A stretch of 64,000 nt of DNA. It comes from Treponema sp. (GTDB lineage Bacteria > Spirochaetota > Spirochaetia > Treponematales > Treponemataceae). Positions 51,615 through 60,499 of this stretch are shown one piece after another; within the stretch, counting starts at the first letter, position 1, and each line of letters opens with the position of its first letter. The stretch is from NCBI GenBank assembly GCA_017963165.1, contig JAGCTZ010000141.1, positions 3,387 through 67,386 on the forward strand, given 5' to 3'. Below the pieces are notes generated by a model. It ran no database searches. It had not been told where the DNA came from and saw only the letters and a program-made list of their open reading frames with translations. Both the position numbers and the translations under genes were made by a program.

Positions 51615-53348
51615 ATGGATTTTAATCAAAAGCCTTTAAAAATCTTTTTCTCGTATTACAAACCGCACATAGGACTTTTTATTGCCGATATGTTCTGCGC
51701 CTTTTTTATGGCGGCAATTGATGTTGCGTTTCCTATGTTTTCGCGATATGCGCTTAATACGCTCATTCCAAATTATCAGCTGCGAACCTTTTTGATTCTT
51801 GTTGCAATTCTGCTTGTCGGTTTTTGTATTCATAAAATGTGTAACTGGTTTGTTGCATACTGGGGACACGTTTTTGGTAACCGCGTAGAACAGGATATGA
51901 GACGTGATGTTTTTGATCAGCTGGAAAAGCTGCCGTTCAGTTTTTATGATACAAACCGTACCGGTAAAATTATGTCACGCGCGACAACAGACCTTTTTGA
52001 AATTACAGAGCTTGCACACCATGGTCCGGAAGATTTTTCCATTGCAATTTTAAATCTTCTTGGTGCTTTTGTGATGTTGCTTACAATAAGATGGGAGCTG
52101 GCCATTTTTGTTTTTATTGCAATGCCGGTTATGATCATTATTGTAATTGTTTCGCGTCGGAATCTTTCAAAGGCTTCTACGCTGGTAAAGGAAACTACTG
52201 CCGAAGTAAATGCAAGCTTGGAATCAAGTATTAGTGGCATTCGGGTAACAAAGGGCTTTAATAACGAAGATTTTGAACGTGCACGCTTTGATGTTTCTAA
52301 CAAACAGTATAGTGCCGCCAAACAGAACCGTTTTAAGTATATGGCTTCATTTTTTTCAAATATTGAATTCTGCAATAACCTTTTGTCGCTAATGACTCTT
52401 GGTGTGGGCGGTTATTTTATTATGAAAGGTAAGATGACACTGCCGGACTTAGTTGCAGCTAACCTTTTTGTTGCAACCTTTGTTAGTCCTATCAAACGTC
52501 TGAATGGTTTTGTTGAGCAGTTTATTACAGGTATGGCAGGCTTTAACCGATTCCTTGAAATTATGCGTACCGATACCGAGCCTGACGATGCTCCAGACGC
52601 TGTTGAAATTCTTTCTGCCCGCGGAAACATAAGCTTTAAGAATGTAAACTTTTCTTATACTCCAGATTTTCCTGTTTTGAGTGATGTGAATCTTGAGATT
52701 CATTCTGGTGAAAAGTTTGCGCTTGTAGGAGCCAGTGGTGGAGGCAAGTCTACAATCTGTAATCTGATTCCGCGCTTTTATGAAATTACAGGTGGTTCAA
52801 TCAGTCTGGACGGAATTGATATAAGGCACATAAAAAAGCAGTCGCTTCGCAGTCAGATTGGAATTGTCCAGCAGGATGTATTTTTGTTCGCAGGAACTAT
52901 CCGCGAAAATATAGCCTACGGAAAACCAAACGCCACTGATGAAGAAATTCAGGCCGCTGCCCGACGTGCCGAGATTCACGATGATATTATGAAAATGCCT
53001 AATGGTTATGATTCAATTGTTGGTGAACGTGGAATTAAACTGAGCGGTGGACAAAAGCAGCGAGTTTCCATTGCAAGATGCTTTTTAAAGAACCCTCCGA
53101 TTTTGATTTTAGATGAAGCAACTTCTGCACTGGATACAACCACAGAAATCAAAATCCAGCATTCGTTTGATGAGCTTTCTAAAGGACGCACCACACTTGT
53201 AATTGCACACCGCCTTTCTACAATTAAAAACGCCGATATGATTGCCGTTGTTAATGACAAGGGAATTGTAGAGCAGGGCACTCATGCGGAATTGATGAAT
53301 AAAAAAGGTGAGTATTACAGATTACAAAGTGCACAGGTTAGCGATTAA
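51615..53348 (+). CDS. ABC exporter, MsbA/MDR type (half-transporter)
   Basis: 577 aa from ATG 51615. Membrane domain (about 15-310) and ATPase with GASGGGKST, LSGGQKQRVS, ILDEATSALD and AHR, all canonical, so a homodimer is expected, unlike the pair at 2.4-6 kb. Substrate unknown. It lies against the suf genes: it starts 96 bp from sufS and its last 11 bp overlap sufD, on the opposite strand. Confidence 0.92.
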   Translation: MDFNQKPLKIFFSYYKPHIGLFIADMFCAFFMAAIDVAFPMFSRYALNTLIPNYQLRTFLILVAILLVGFCIHKMCNWFVAYWGHVFGNRVEQDMRRDVFDQLEKLPFSFYDTNRTGKIMSRATTDLFEITELAHHGPEDFSIAILNLLGAFVMLLTIRWELAIFVFIAMPVMIIIVIVSRRNLSKASTLVKETTAEVNASLESSISGIRVTKGFNNEDFERARFDVSNKQYSAAKQNRFKYMASFFSNIEFCNNLLSLMTLGVGGYFIMKGKMTLPDLVAANLFVATFVSPIKRLNGFVEQFITGMAGFNRFLEIMRTDTEPDDAPDAVEILSARGNISFKNVNFSYTPDFPVLSDVNLEIHSGEKFALVGASGGGKSTICNLIPRFYEITGGSISLDGIDIRHIKKQSLRSQIGIVQQDVFLFAGTIRENIAYGKPNATDEEIQAAARRAEIHDDIMKMPNGYDSIVGERGIKLSGGQKQRVSIARCFLKNPPILILDEATSALDTTTEIKIQHSFDELSKGRTTLVIAHRLSTIKNADMIAVVNDKGIVEQGTHAELMNKKGEYYRLQSAQVSD

Positions 53349-54456
53349 GAAAGTCTTCAATTTCTTCACGAATACCTTCATCTTCAATTGCACTTGCTGC
53401 GGCTGTAACTTTGGCGCGTGTAAGCAGCTCTTCTGCAGTTTTCTGGTCAATGCCACGGGTATTCATGTAGAATAACATTTCGTCCGAAAGCTTTCCGATT
53501 GTTGAACCATGTTCGGCTGCAATATCTTCTTCCCCACACAAGATAATTGGCGCTGCCTTTACAACTGCCTTTGGAGAAAGAAGCAGGGTAGTTTCAATTT
53601 CGTTACCGTTAGAACCTGCGCAGCCCTTTACCATATCAATTGTTCCGCGGTAAGTTTTAGTTGCTTCATCCTTTGCAGTTCCATGAGTTTTCATATCGCA
53701 GACTGTTTTCTTTCCTTTGTGAACAACAACCTGGTTCATATCCAGGTACTGTGTGCCCTGACATACATAAGCAGTGTCAGAATAGAAGGAAGACTGATAT
53801 CCGGCAAGTGTCGCGTGGAAGCCTGCGTCTATGTGCGAGCCTCCAAGTTCAATCTGGGTAAGAGTTACTTTTGCGCGTTCGCCACAAACTACAGCAGTGT
53901 CGTCAATTTGATTTACATTGCCATCACAAAGTTGAACTTTTGAAATGTGTACGTTTGCGTCGTCTTCGGCATAGATTTTGGTAATTACGCCTGAAAGTAC
54001 TGCGGTCTCTGTGGTCCCTGAGCTTGTCGAAGAGCCATCTTCATAAATAATTATAATCTTTGCAGAAGTTCCAGCTTTTGCATGAATAATATTATAAGTT
54101 GCGCTGTTTGATGCAGCATTCACTCTTATAATAAGTGGTTTTGAATCTTCAGCTTTTTTGGTAAATGTATAGATTTTTCCTTTCGAAGCATCGCAGATTA
54201 AGGAAGCGGCTTCTTTACCAACAGAAAACTCAGGCTGAGGAAGCTCTGTTTTTACAGTATTTCCTTCTGTGATTTCAACGCCATCAGGAAGCTGGGTAAC
54301 TTCGCCATCATTCTGATTTATAGAAAAATCGTAGGTGACTTTGTCATTGTTTATTTTGAGCCAAGTCCATGTAAGATATGGAATTGGATTTATATCAATA
54401 GCCGCAGCTTGTGCGGTAGTTGTATTTGTTGTTTTCATACGTGAATAATCTACCAT
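53338..54456 (-). CDS. sufD: Fe-S cluster assembly protein SufD
   Basis: 372 aa. The C-terminal SufBD core is recognisable: DTAYVCQGTQYLDMN, DMKTHGTAKDEATKTYRGTI, CGEEDIAAEHGSTIGKLSDE and the YMNTRGIDQKTAEELL end. Partner of SufB in the SufBC2D scaffold. A palindromic repeat is inserted in frame around residues 140-148 (SSTSSGTTE). ATG at 54456 lacks a clear ribosome binding site; ATG 54438 (MKTTN) is an alternative. The N-terminal ~60 residues are short compared with E. coli SufD. Confidence 0.88.
   Translation of the reverse strand: MVDYSRMKTTNTTTAQAAAIDINPIPYLTWTWLKINNDKVTYDFSINQNDGEVTQLPDGVEITEGNTVKTELPQPEFSVGKEAASLICDASKGKIYTFTKKAEDSKPLIIRVNAASNSATYNIIHAKAGTSAKIIIIYEDGSSTSSGTTETAVLSGVITKIYAEDDANVHISKVQLCDGNVNQIDDTAVVCGERAKVTLTQIELGGSHIDAGFHATLAGYQSSFYSDTAYVCQGTQYLDMNQVVVHKGKKTVCDMKTHGTAKDEATKTYRGTIDMVKGCAGSNGNEIETTLLLSPKAVVKAAPIILCGEEDIAAEHGSTIGKLSDEMLFYMNTRGIDQKTAEELLTRAKVTAAASAIEDEGIREEIEDFLNR
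54012..54035 (+). repeat. Palindromic element inside sufD
   Basis: GGTCCCTGAGCTTGTCGAAG and GGT-less AGCC, translated in sufD on the minus strand as SSTSSGTTE. It keeps the frame. Confidence 0.75.
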
Positions 54457-54500
54457 AAAAGTGGGGGATTTACTAGTAGATTTGCAGGCAGATAATAAGT

Positions 54501-54528
54501 TTGCGTTTTAATGTTTTGAGGGTATAAT
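54501..54528 (+). promoter_or_regulatory. EAL gene promoter, leaderless arrangement
   Basis: TTGCGT (54501-54506), 16-bp spacer, TATAAT (54523-54528), 6 nt to the ATG at 54535. No Shine-Dalgarno sequence. Confidence 0.6.
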
Positions 54529-54534
54529 ATATGT

Positions 54535-56559
54535 ATGGAGAAGAACGAAAACAGGCAGTATATTATTGACAATCTTGATAAGGCTCTCGAAGAAAAATGG
54601 ATTACTGTTTATTATCAGCCTATTGTACGGGCTGTCAGCGGTCGTGTTTGTGATGAAGAAGCCCTCGCCCGCTGGATTGATCCTGTAAAAGGTTTTCTGT
54701 CTCCTGCCGAATTTATTCCAGTTCTTGAAGAAGCAAAACTCATTTATAAAGTAGATTTGTATATTCTTGAACAGGTGCTTGCTAAAATCAAATATATGGC
54801 TTCTTCTGGTTTTTATCCTGTTTCGCATTCACTAAATCTTTCCCGTTCTGATTTTGATGTCTGTGATATAGTAGAAGAAATTTGTTCACGCATTGATAAA
54901 GCAGGAGTTGCCCGCAATAAAATAAATATAGAAATTACCGAAAGCATTCTTAGCAATGATTTTGATTTTATGCTTGAGCAGATAGAGCGTTTTAAAAAGC
55001 TTGGTTTTTCTGTATGGATGGATGATTTTGGAAGCGGTTATTCTTCGCTTGATGTTTTGCAGCGTATTCCTTTTGATGTGATAAAATTTGATATGGCCTT
55101 TATGCGAAATATGGATAAGGGGAAAAACGGCAAAATCATTATTACAGAACTTATGCGTATGGCTTCGGCACTTGGAGTAGATACAGTTTGCGAAGGTGTA
55201 GAAACTTTAGAGAAGGTACAATTTCTTCAGGAAATAGGCTGTTCAAAGCTTCAGGGCTTTTATTATAGTAAGCCGGTGTCGCTGGAAGAAATTCTTGAAA
55301 AATCTAAAAATGGACTTCAAATTGGTTATGAAAATCCTTCTGAAGCAGATTATTGCGAAACAATTGGTAGGGTCAATCTTCATGACCTTGCTGTAATTTC
55401 GCAGGGAGAAAAAAACGGCTTTTCTAATTTCTTCAGCTCTTTACCAATGGCTATTGTAGAGCTTGATTCGCAAACAGTTCGTTTTGCAAGGGCAAATCAG
55501 TCTTACAGTCAGTTCATGGAACGCTACTTTTCAATGAAGCAGGAAATGGATGAAGTTCCTATAAAACTTGTAATGCAAGGGCCAGGCGCTGCTTTTGTGA
55601 TGATTCTAAAACAGGCGGCTAAATCTGGTCGACGAATGTTCGTAGATGAAAAGCTCCCCGAAGGTTCAACTGCTCATTATTTTGTTGGTAAACTTGCAGA
55701 AAATCCTATAACAAAAAAGACTGCACTGGTAATTTCTGTTCTTTCTATTATTGATGCAGGAAAAGGCGAAACTTATGCCAATATTGCAAGAGCACTTGCT
55801 ACAGATTATTATAACCTTTTTTATGTAAATCTTGAAACAGAAGAATTTATTGAATATGTAGCAAATGTCGGGGAAGATGAACTGACTACCGAACGGCACG
55901 GTAATAACTTTTTTGAAGAAACCCGTAAGGCAGCACTAACAAATATTTACGAAGATGATATATCTGTATTCACAGAACTTTTTACAAAAGAAAATATTGT
56001 AAGGGTAATTGATGAACAGGGAACCTTTATTTTAACTTATCGGGTTTTGCGATATGGTGAACCTTACTATGTTAATATGAAAGTTATGCGCATGCAGCAG
56101 GATAAAAAGTATATTATCATAGGTGTAAGTAATGTTGACTCCCAGATGAAGCAGAAGGAGCAGCTTGAAAAAGCCCGTCAAGATCAGATAGTTTATTCAA
56201 GGCTTATGGCACTTTCTGGTGACTACATCTGTATTTATATAATTGATGTAGAGACTAACAGATATATTGAGTATCAAGCCAACTTTGAATTTCAATCAAT
56301 TGGGATACAGCCAAGTGGATTAGATTTCTTTGCCGACACCCAGTCTAATGCAGAAAAAGCCGTTTTTGCCGATGATTGTGCGCAATTTAAGTTTGAACAT
56401 ACAAAAGAAAATATCTTAAGCGCTATAGAAAAAAACGGCGTTTTCAAAAGCCGCCACCGTCTTCTCATAGACGGAAACCCAGTCCCTGTTAATGTACGGT
56501 GCGTCCTGATTAAAGAAAACGGTGTGGATAAGCTTATTATGGGTATAAGGAAGATGTAA
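54535..56559 (+). CDS. EAL-domain cyclic di-GMP phosphodiesterase with C-terminal sensor-like region
   Basis: 674 aa. The EAL domain is N-terminal (about 10-255) with all catalytic motifs: EALAR, SLNLS (Asn), IEITES (Glu), DDFGSGYSSLD, IKFD (Lys/Asp), CEGVET and LQGFYYSKP. It should hydrolyse c-di-GMP. The remaining ~400 residues hold three PAS-like stretches (about 290-400, 415-540, 555-670), similar to each other in style (NLETEEFIEYVANVGEDEL / VETNRYIEYQANFEFQSIG). No GGDEF and no membrane segment. Placed between sufB and sufD on the opposite strand. Confidence 0.88.
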   Translation: MEKNENRQYIIDNLDKALEEKWITVYYQPIVRAVSGRVCDEEALARWIDPVKGFLSPAEFIPVLEEAKLIYKVDLYILEQVLAKIKYMASSGFYPVSHSLNLSRSDFDVCDIVEEICSRIDKAGVARNKINIEITESILSNDFDFMLEQIERFKKLGFSVWMDDFGSGYSSLDVLQRIPFDVIKFDMAFMRNMDKGKNGKIIITELMRMASALGVDTVCEGVETLEKVQFLQEIGCSKLQGFYYSKPVSLEEILEKSKNGLQIGYENPSEADYCETIGRVNLHDLAVISQGEKNGFSNFFSSLPMAIVELDSQTVRFARANQSYSQFMERYFSMKQEMDEVPIKLVMQGPGAAFVMILKQAAKSGRRMFVDEKLPEGSTAHYFVGKLAENPITKKTALVISVLSIIDAGKGETYANIARALATDYYNLFYVNLETEEFIEYVANVGEDELTTERHGNNFFEETRKAALTNIYEDDISVFTELFTKENIVRVIDEQGTFILTYRVLRYGEPYYVNMKVMRMQQDKKYIIIGVSNVDSQMKQKEQLEKARQDQIVYSRLMALSGDYICIYIIDVETNRYIEYQANFEFQSIGIQPSGLDFFADTQSNAEKAVFADDCAQFKFEHTKENILSAIEKNGVFKSRHRLLIDGNPVPVNVRCVLIKENGVDKLIMGIRKM

Positions 56560-56601
56560 GTAGATTATTTCGTTGCCTGAGGCTCCTCGCAATCCATCTT
56601 C

Positions 56602-58014
56602 TTACATCGAACCTTTCATCTCAAGCTTAATCAAGTTATTCATCTCAACTGCGTACTCCAGTGGCAATTCCTTGCTAACCGGATTTGCAAATCCACTGAC
56701 AATCATGCTGCGGGCGTCGTCTTCTGGGATACCGCGCGACATTAAGTAGAAAATGGCGTCGTTTGAAATGCGGCCGATTTTGGCTTCGTGGCCTACGTCG
56801 CATTCGTCGGTTTTGATTACCATTGCAGGAATTGTGTCGGAGCGGCTTTCGCTGTCGAGCATGAGACTTTCGCAGGAAACGCTTGTTTTACTTCCTGTGG
56901 CATTTTTATCAATATAAACTGCGGAACGGTAAATGCTTACGCCGCCGCCTTTGGAAATTGACTTTGTAGAAATTAAACTTGTCGTTTCCGGGGCAAGGTG
57001 GACCATTTTTGCACCGGTGTCAAGATTCTGGCCGGCACCTGCAAAGGTAATTCCTGTAAACTCTGATTTTGCGCCGCGGCCTACAAGATCACTTTCTGGA
57101 TACAAATAAGAAATGTGCGAACCAAAGGAACCGCTTACCCATTCGATTGCAGCGCCTTCTTCGACCTTGGCACGTTTGGTGTTAAGGTTGTACATATTCT
57201 TTGACCAGTTTTCTATAGTAGAGTAGCGCAGGTGAGCACCCTTCTTAACAAAAAGTTCAACGGCTCCTGCGTGTAAGTTTGCTTCGTTATATTTTGGTGC
57301 AGAACAGCCTTCAATAAAGTGAAGGTCTGCGCCTTCGTCAACGATAATCAGTGTGTGTTCAAACTGTCCGGCACCACGCGCATTCAAACGGAAATACGAC
57401 TGCAGCGGAAAGCTCAAATGAACGCCCTTTGGAACATATACAAACGAACCTCCAGACCAGACAGCACCATGCAAGGCTGCAAACTTGTGGTCGCGCGGAG
57501 TAATCAATGTCATAAAATATTCTTTTACCATCGGACCCCATTCAGGAGACTTTAATGCATCTTCAAAACCAAGATAAATAACGCCCTGTTTGGCAACTTC
57601 TTCCTGAACGTTGTGGTAAACAAGCTCTGAATCGTACTGGGCACCAACGCCTGCAAGCGATTTTCGTTCTGCTTCCGGGATACCAAGTTTTTCAAAAGTC
57701 TCTTTAATGTCGTTTGGAACGTCTTCCCATTTGCCGCTCATCTGAGTTTTTGGGCGTACATAAGTTGCAATGTTTTCTATATGAAGTCCGTCTATTGAAG
57801 GTCCCCATTTTGGAACGCGGAGCTGATTATATGTTTCGAGCGACTTTAGGCGGAACTCGCGCATCCACTGCGGGTCGTCTTTTTCTTCAGAGATTTTCTG
57901 TACAATTTCGGGAGTCAATCCAGATTCAAGACGGAAGGTGTTTTCTTCTGTCTCTTCGTACCTAAAGTCGTAAAATTCTCTGTTTATGTCTTGTATGTTT
58001 GTTTTTTCGTCCAT
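56602..58014 (-). CDS. sufB: Fe-S cluster assembly protein SufB
   Basis: 470 aa. Typical SufB: VYHNVQEEVAKQGVIYLGF, SGGSFVYVPKGVHLSFPLQS, HFIEGCSAPKY, SYLYPESDLVGRGAKSEFTG and the VGHEAKIGRISNDAIFYLMS end, with the Cys and His that receive the sulfur. Core of the SufBCD scaffold. Follows sufC by 154 bp; that spacer is occupied by a composite palindromic element. AAAGGC precedes the ATG. Confidence 0.96.
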   Translation of the reverse strand: MDEKTNIQDINREFYDFRYEETEENTFRLESGLTPEIVQKISEEKDDPQWMREFRLKSLETYNQLRVPKWGPSIDGLHIENIATYVRPKTQMSGKWEDVPNDIKETFEKLGIPEAERKSLAGVGAQYDSELVYHNVQEEVAKQGVIYLGFEDALKSPEWGPMVKEYFMTLITPRDHKFAALHGAVWSGGSFVYVPKGVHLSFPLQSYFRLNARGAGQFEHTLIIVDEGADLHFIEGCSAPKYNEANLHAGAVELFVKKGAHLRYSTIENWSKNMYNLNTKRAKVEEGAAIEWVSGSFGSHISYLYPESDLVGRGAKSEFTGITFAGAGQNLDTGAKMVHLAPETTSLISTKSISKGGGVSIYRSAVYIDKNATGSKTSVSCESLMLDSESRSDTIPAMVIKTDECDVGHEAKIGRISNDAIFYLMSRGIPEDDARSMIVSGFANPVSKELPLEYAVEMNNLIKLEMKGSM

Positions 58015-58034
58015 AGTCTTCGCCTTTGGCTCAG

Positions 58035-58150
58035 TAGGTTTTAGGTTATAGGTTTTAGGTTATAGGGGTTTTAGGGGTGGAACCCCTAGGAGAAGGGGTA
58101 GGACGCAACGTAGTGCGGCCGAGGGGAAGGCTTTCCCCTCCTATAACCTA
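58035..58150. repeat. Composite palindromic element between sufC and sufB
   Basis: Two 14-bp tandem units TAGGTTTTAGGTTA (58035-58048, 58049-58062) lead into TAGGTTATAGG (58056-58066), whose complement CCTATAACCTA is at 58140-58150, so the ends form an inverted repeat. Inside are AGGGGT/ACCCCT hairpins and the GC-rich GTGCGGCCGAGGGG segment. On the right follow CACCTGG-CACCTGT-AACCTAA units up to the sufC stop. No coding potential. It occupies most of the sufC-sufB spacer. Confidence 0.65.
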
Positions 58151-58168
58151 GCACCTGGCACCTGTAAC

Positions 58169-58906
58169 CTAACTAATAAATTCTTCAAATCCTTTTTCAT
58201 TAATCTGCTTAAACAGCTGACCGTCTCCAGTTTTAACAATATGGCCTTTTACAATGATGTGGGTTTTATCAACGTTAAGGCCTTCCAGAAGCTTTGTGGT
58301 ATGGGTAATAATCAAAAGAGAACCGTTTGTAAGCTTGCGGTATTCGGCAATTCCTTTTGCAACTACGCGGACTGCATCAACATCAAGGCCCGAGTCTGTT
58401 TCGTCAAGAATTGCAAAGGCCGGCTTGAGCATGAGCAGCTGAAGGATTTCTGCCTTTTTGCGTTCACCACCGGAAAAACCTACGTTAAGGTCGCGTTTGG
58501 CATATTCAGGCTTCATGTCGAGCAGCTCCATACAGCGCTGCAGTTCCTTCTGGAAATGGAAAAGCTTTACATGCTCGCCAGTAATCTGCTGAATTGCAGA
58601 ACGGATAAAGGCTTCGAGCGAAATACCAGGAATTTCGAGCGGCTGCTGGAACGACATAAACATTCCAAGGCGGGCACGCTTATCTGCAGATTCTTCTGTG
58701 ATATCTGTATCCTTAAAAAGAATCTTTCCACCGGTAATTTTATATACAGGGTTTCCCATGAGTGTGTTTCCAAGCGAAGATTTTCCGGCTCCGTTTGGTC
58801 CCATAAGAGCATGGATTTCGCCCTGTCCAATCTGTATATTCAGGTCGTTGAGAATCTGTTTTCCATCCTCAAGTCCTGCATTTAAGTTTGTAACGTCTAA
58901 CAACAT
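58169..58906 (-). CDS. sufC: Fe-S cluster assembly ATPase SufC
   Basis: 245 aa from ATG 58906 (MLLDVTNLNAGL...), where SufC proteins start. Walker A GPNGAGKSS, MFMSFQQPLEIPG (Q-loop), signature FSGGERKKAE, Walker B FAILDETDSGLDVDA. It drives SufBCD. The mRNA is predicted leaderless. First gene of the minus-strand suf set. Confidence 0.96.
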   Translation of the reverse strand: MLLDVTNLNAGLEDGKQILNDLNIQIGQGEIHALMGPNGAGKSSLGNTLMGNPVYKITGGKILFKDTDITEESADKRARLGMFMSFQQPLEIPGISLEAFIRSAIQQITGEHVKLFHFQKELQRCMELLDMKPEYAKRDLNVGFSGGERKKAEILQLLMLKPAFAILDETDSGLDVDAVRVVAKGIAEYRKLTNGSLLIITHTTKLLEGLNVDKTHIIVKGHIVKTGDGQLFKQINEKGFEEFIS

Positions 58907-58912
58907 GTCTAT

Positions 58913-58941
58913 AATATAATGAAAAAAAGGGGTGTTTACAA
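58913..58941 (-). promoter_or_regulatory. sufC promoter, leaderless arrangement
   Basis: TTGTAA (58936-58941), 17-bp spacer, TATATT (58913-58918), 6 nt to the ATG. The -35 coincides with that of the divergent exonuclease gene. Confidence 0.65.
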
Positions 58942-58961
58942 CCTGTATTTCGTAGTATAAT
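58935..58961 (+). promoter_or_regulatory. Exonuclease gene promoter, leaderless arrangement
   Basis: TTTACA (58935-58940), 15-bp spacer, TATAAT (58956-58961), 6 nt to the ATG at 58968. Spacing is short; TGTTTA with 17 bp is an alternative -35. Confidence 0.5.
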
Positions 58962-58967
58962 GATTTT

Positions 58968-59906
58968 ATGAACCACAAGAGTTTTGTTTTTTTTGATTGC
59001 GAATGTGCTAATGTTTTTGACGGTATTGGAAAGATTTGTTCTCTTGGATATGTTATCTGCGACGATGACCTTAATATTATTGAAAGCGAAGATGTTGTAA
59101 TGAATCCGGAGTGCGATTTTGACTGGTATCTTTTTAGCGGAAAAGGTGAGTGTAAACTTGCTTATTCTAAGGATTACTTCCGTTCCAAACCTAATTTTGA
59201 AGCATATTATAAAGATATAAAAAAGCTTTTTACTACAGGTAACCGTTATATTGCAGGTTTTGCTGTAAGCAATGATGTTGGATTTGTGAACAATGCCTGT
59301 GAGCGTTATGAACTGCCATATATTCAATTCCGGGCTTTTGATCTTGAACGCTATCTTGAACGTAAATATGGAAAAAAGCAGAAGCTCAGTGAATGGGCAC
59401 AGGAGTTTGGCGTAAATCTGGAAAAGTTTCAGAGTCATAAATCAGAAGATGATGCAATTATGACTATGCTTTGTCTTAAAGCTGAATGTCAACGTACAGG
59501 CCAGTCTGTAGAAGAGATTTTGTCACAGAAAAAAGACTGCTTTGTTTCGAACGAGCAGATTCTGGAGCAGGCTGCCGAACGAGCTTACCGCCGTGAAATG
59601 ACAGAAAAAATCAAACGTCTTTATAATAAAAAATCGCCTATGCCACGTTTTAAGAGTGTTCTTGGCAGCCGCTTTGAGCTTGACCGAAAGGTTATGCACG
59701 ATGTTGACGAAGCTTTTGAACTTGTAAAACGCATTTACGAAAACGGCGGAATGGTCTGTGAACGTATTACAGGACGTGTCCCTGCCGGCGAAAAGGCATA
59801 TGCTGTTTTTGTGAAGGTGCCTGATAATCCTCATGTTTTGAAAAAATTGAAGGAACGCGGGCTTGATGTGATGTCGCTGGCAGATCTTGAAGGGATGTTG
59901 AAGTAA
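58968..59906 (+). CDS. DnaQ-like 3'-5' exonuclease-domain protein
   Basis: 312 aa. DEDDh exonuclease fold: D10-C-E12 (FFDCECAN), Asp in GFAVSNDVGFV and HKSEDDA (His...Asp) give the metal and general-base residues. The C-terminal ~110 residues include a basic helical linker and a domain that may be BRCT-like (LVKRIYENGGMVCERITGRV, LKKLKERGLDVMSLADLEG). Possibly an RNA- or DNA-processing nuclease. Substrate unknown. The fixed position of D10 supports this start. Confidence 0.82.
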   Translation: MNHKSFVFFDCECANVFDGIGKICSLGYVICDDDLNIIESEDVVMNPECDFDWYLFSGKGECKLAYSKDYFRSKPNFEAYYKDIKKLFTTGNRYIAGFAVSNDVGFVNNACERYELPYIQFRAFDLERYLERKYGKKQKLSEWAQEFGVNLEKFQSHKSEDDAIMTMLCLKAECQRTGQSVEEILSQKKDCFVSNEQILEQAAERAYRREMTEKIKRLYNKKSPMPRFKSVLGSRFELDRKVMHDVDEAFELVKRIYENGGMVCERITGRVPAGEKAYAVFVKVPDNPHVLKKLKERGLDVMSLADLEGMLK

Positions 59907-59915
59907 AGTCTGTTA

Positions 59916-59944
59916 TTGACTAAATCTATAAAAAAACATAATAT
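59916..59944 (+). promoter_or_regulatory. rplM-rpsI promoter
   Basis: TTGACT (59916-59921), 17-bp spacer, TAATAT (59939-59944). It gives a leader of about 100 nt with AAGGG before the ATG. Confidence 0.65.
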
Positions 59945-59950
59945 ATTATA

Positions 59951-60054
59951 CCCGTTAAATATAGTTTTGGACTGCTCATCTAAAACTGTAGGCGACAATG
60001 GATACGATGCAAAAATCCGGAGTTGCAAGAAAATTTTTAATTCAAGGGATTATC
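59951..60054 (+). promoter_or_regulatory. rplM 5' leader
   Basis: About 100 nt without a convincing ORF between promoter and rplM. L13/S9 operons in other bacteria are autoregulated through such leaders. I see no match to a known leader motif, so this is a position-based call. A short frame (ATG 59998) runs into rplM but has no ribosome binding site. Confidence 0.3.
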
Positions 60055-60483
60055 ATGAAAACTATTTTCGTTAATGAAAATGACCAGGTTCGCAAATGGT
60101 ATATTATTGATGCGGCTGGAAAACCAATGGGACGCGTTGCTGCTAAAGCTGCTGCAATTGCTCGTGGAAAGAACAAACCGACTTATACAGCAAATCAGTT
60201 GATGGGTGATTTTGTTATCATTATCAATGCAGAAAAAGCTGCTTTGACTGGCGGTAAAGAAACAAAGAAGATTTATTATCATCACACTGGTTTCGTAGGT
60301 GGCCTTCGCGCTCATACTTATGCAAAATTGGCAGAAAAGCATCCAACAGATCCAATGAAATTTGCTGTTGAAGGAATGCTTCCTGGTGGTCGTCTTGGTC
60401 GCAAGATGATGGATTGCGTTAAGATTTATGCTGGTGCAGAGCATCCGCATGCTGCTCAGAATCCGCAGCCTATTGAACTTTAA
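60055..60483 (+). CDS. rplM: 50S ribosomal protein L13
   Basis: 142 aa from ATG 60055 (MKTIFVNENDQVRKW...), with AAGGGATT upstream. WYIIDAAGKPMGRVAAKAA, GDFVIIINAEK, YYHHTGFVGGLR and VEGMLPGGRLGRKM are L13 signatures. Pairs with rpsI in the usual order, 16 bp apart. Confidence 0.97.
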   Translation: MKTIFVNENDQVRKWYIIDAAGKPMGRVAAKAAAIARGKNKPTYTANQLMGDFVIIINAEKAALTGGKETKKIYYHHTGFVGGLRAHTYAKLAEKHPTDPMKFAVEGMLPGGRLGRKMMDCVKIYAGAEHPHAAQNPQPIEL

Positions 60484-60499
60484 TTACGGGAGTTAAACG

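Noticed and set aside
58035..58068. Start of a CRISPR array
   Set aside because: Only two 14-bp direct units, no spacers of regular length and no cas genes.
59998..60054. 19-residue N-terminal extension of L13
   Set aside because: L13 proteins begin at the ATG 60055, which has the ribosome binding site.
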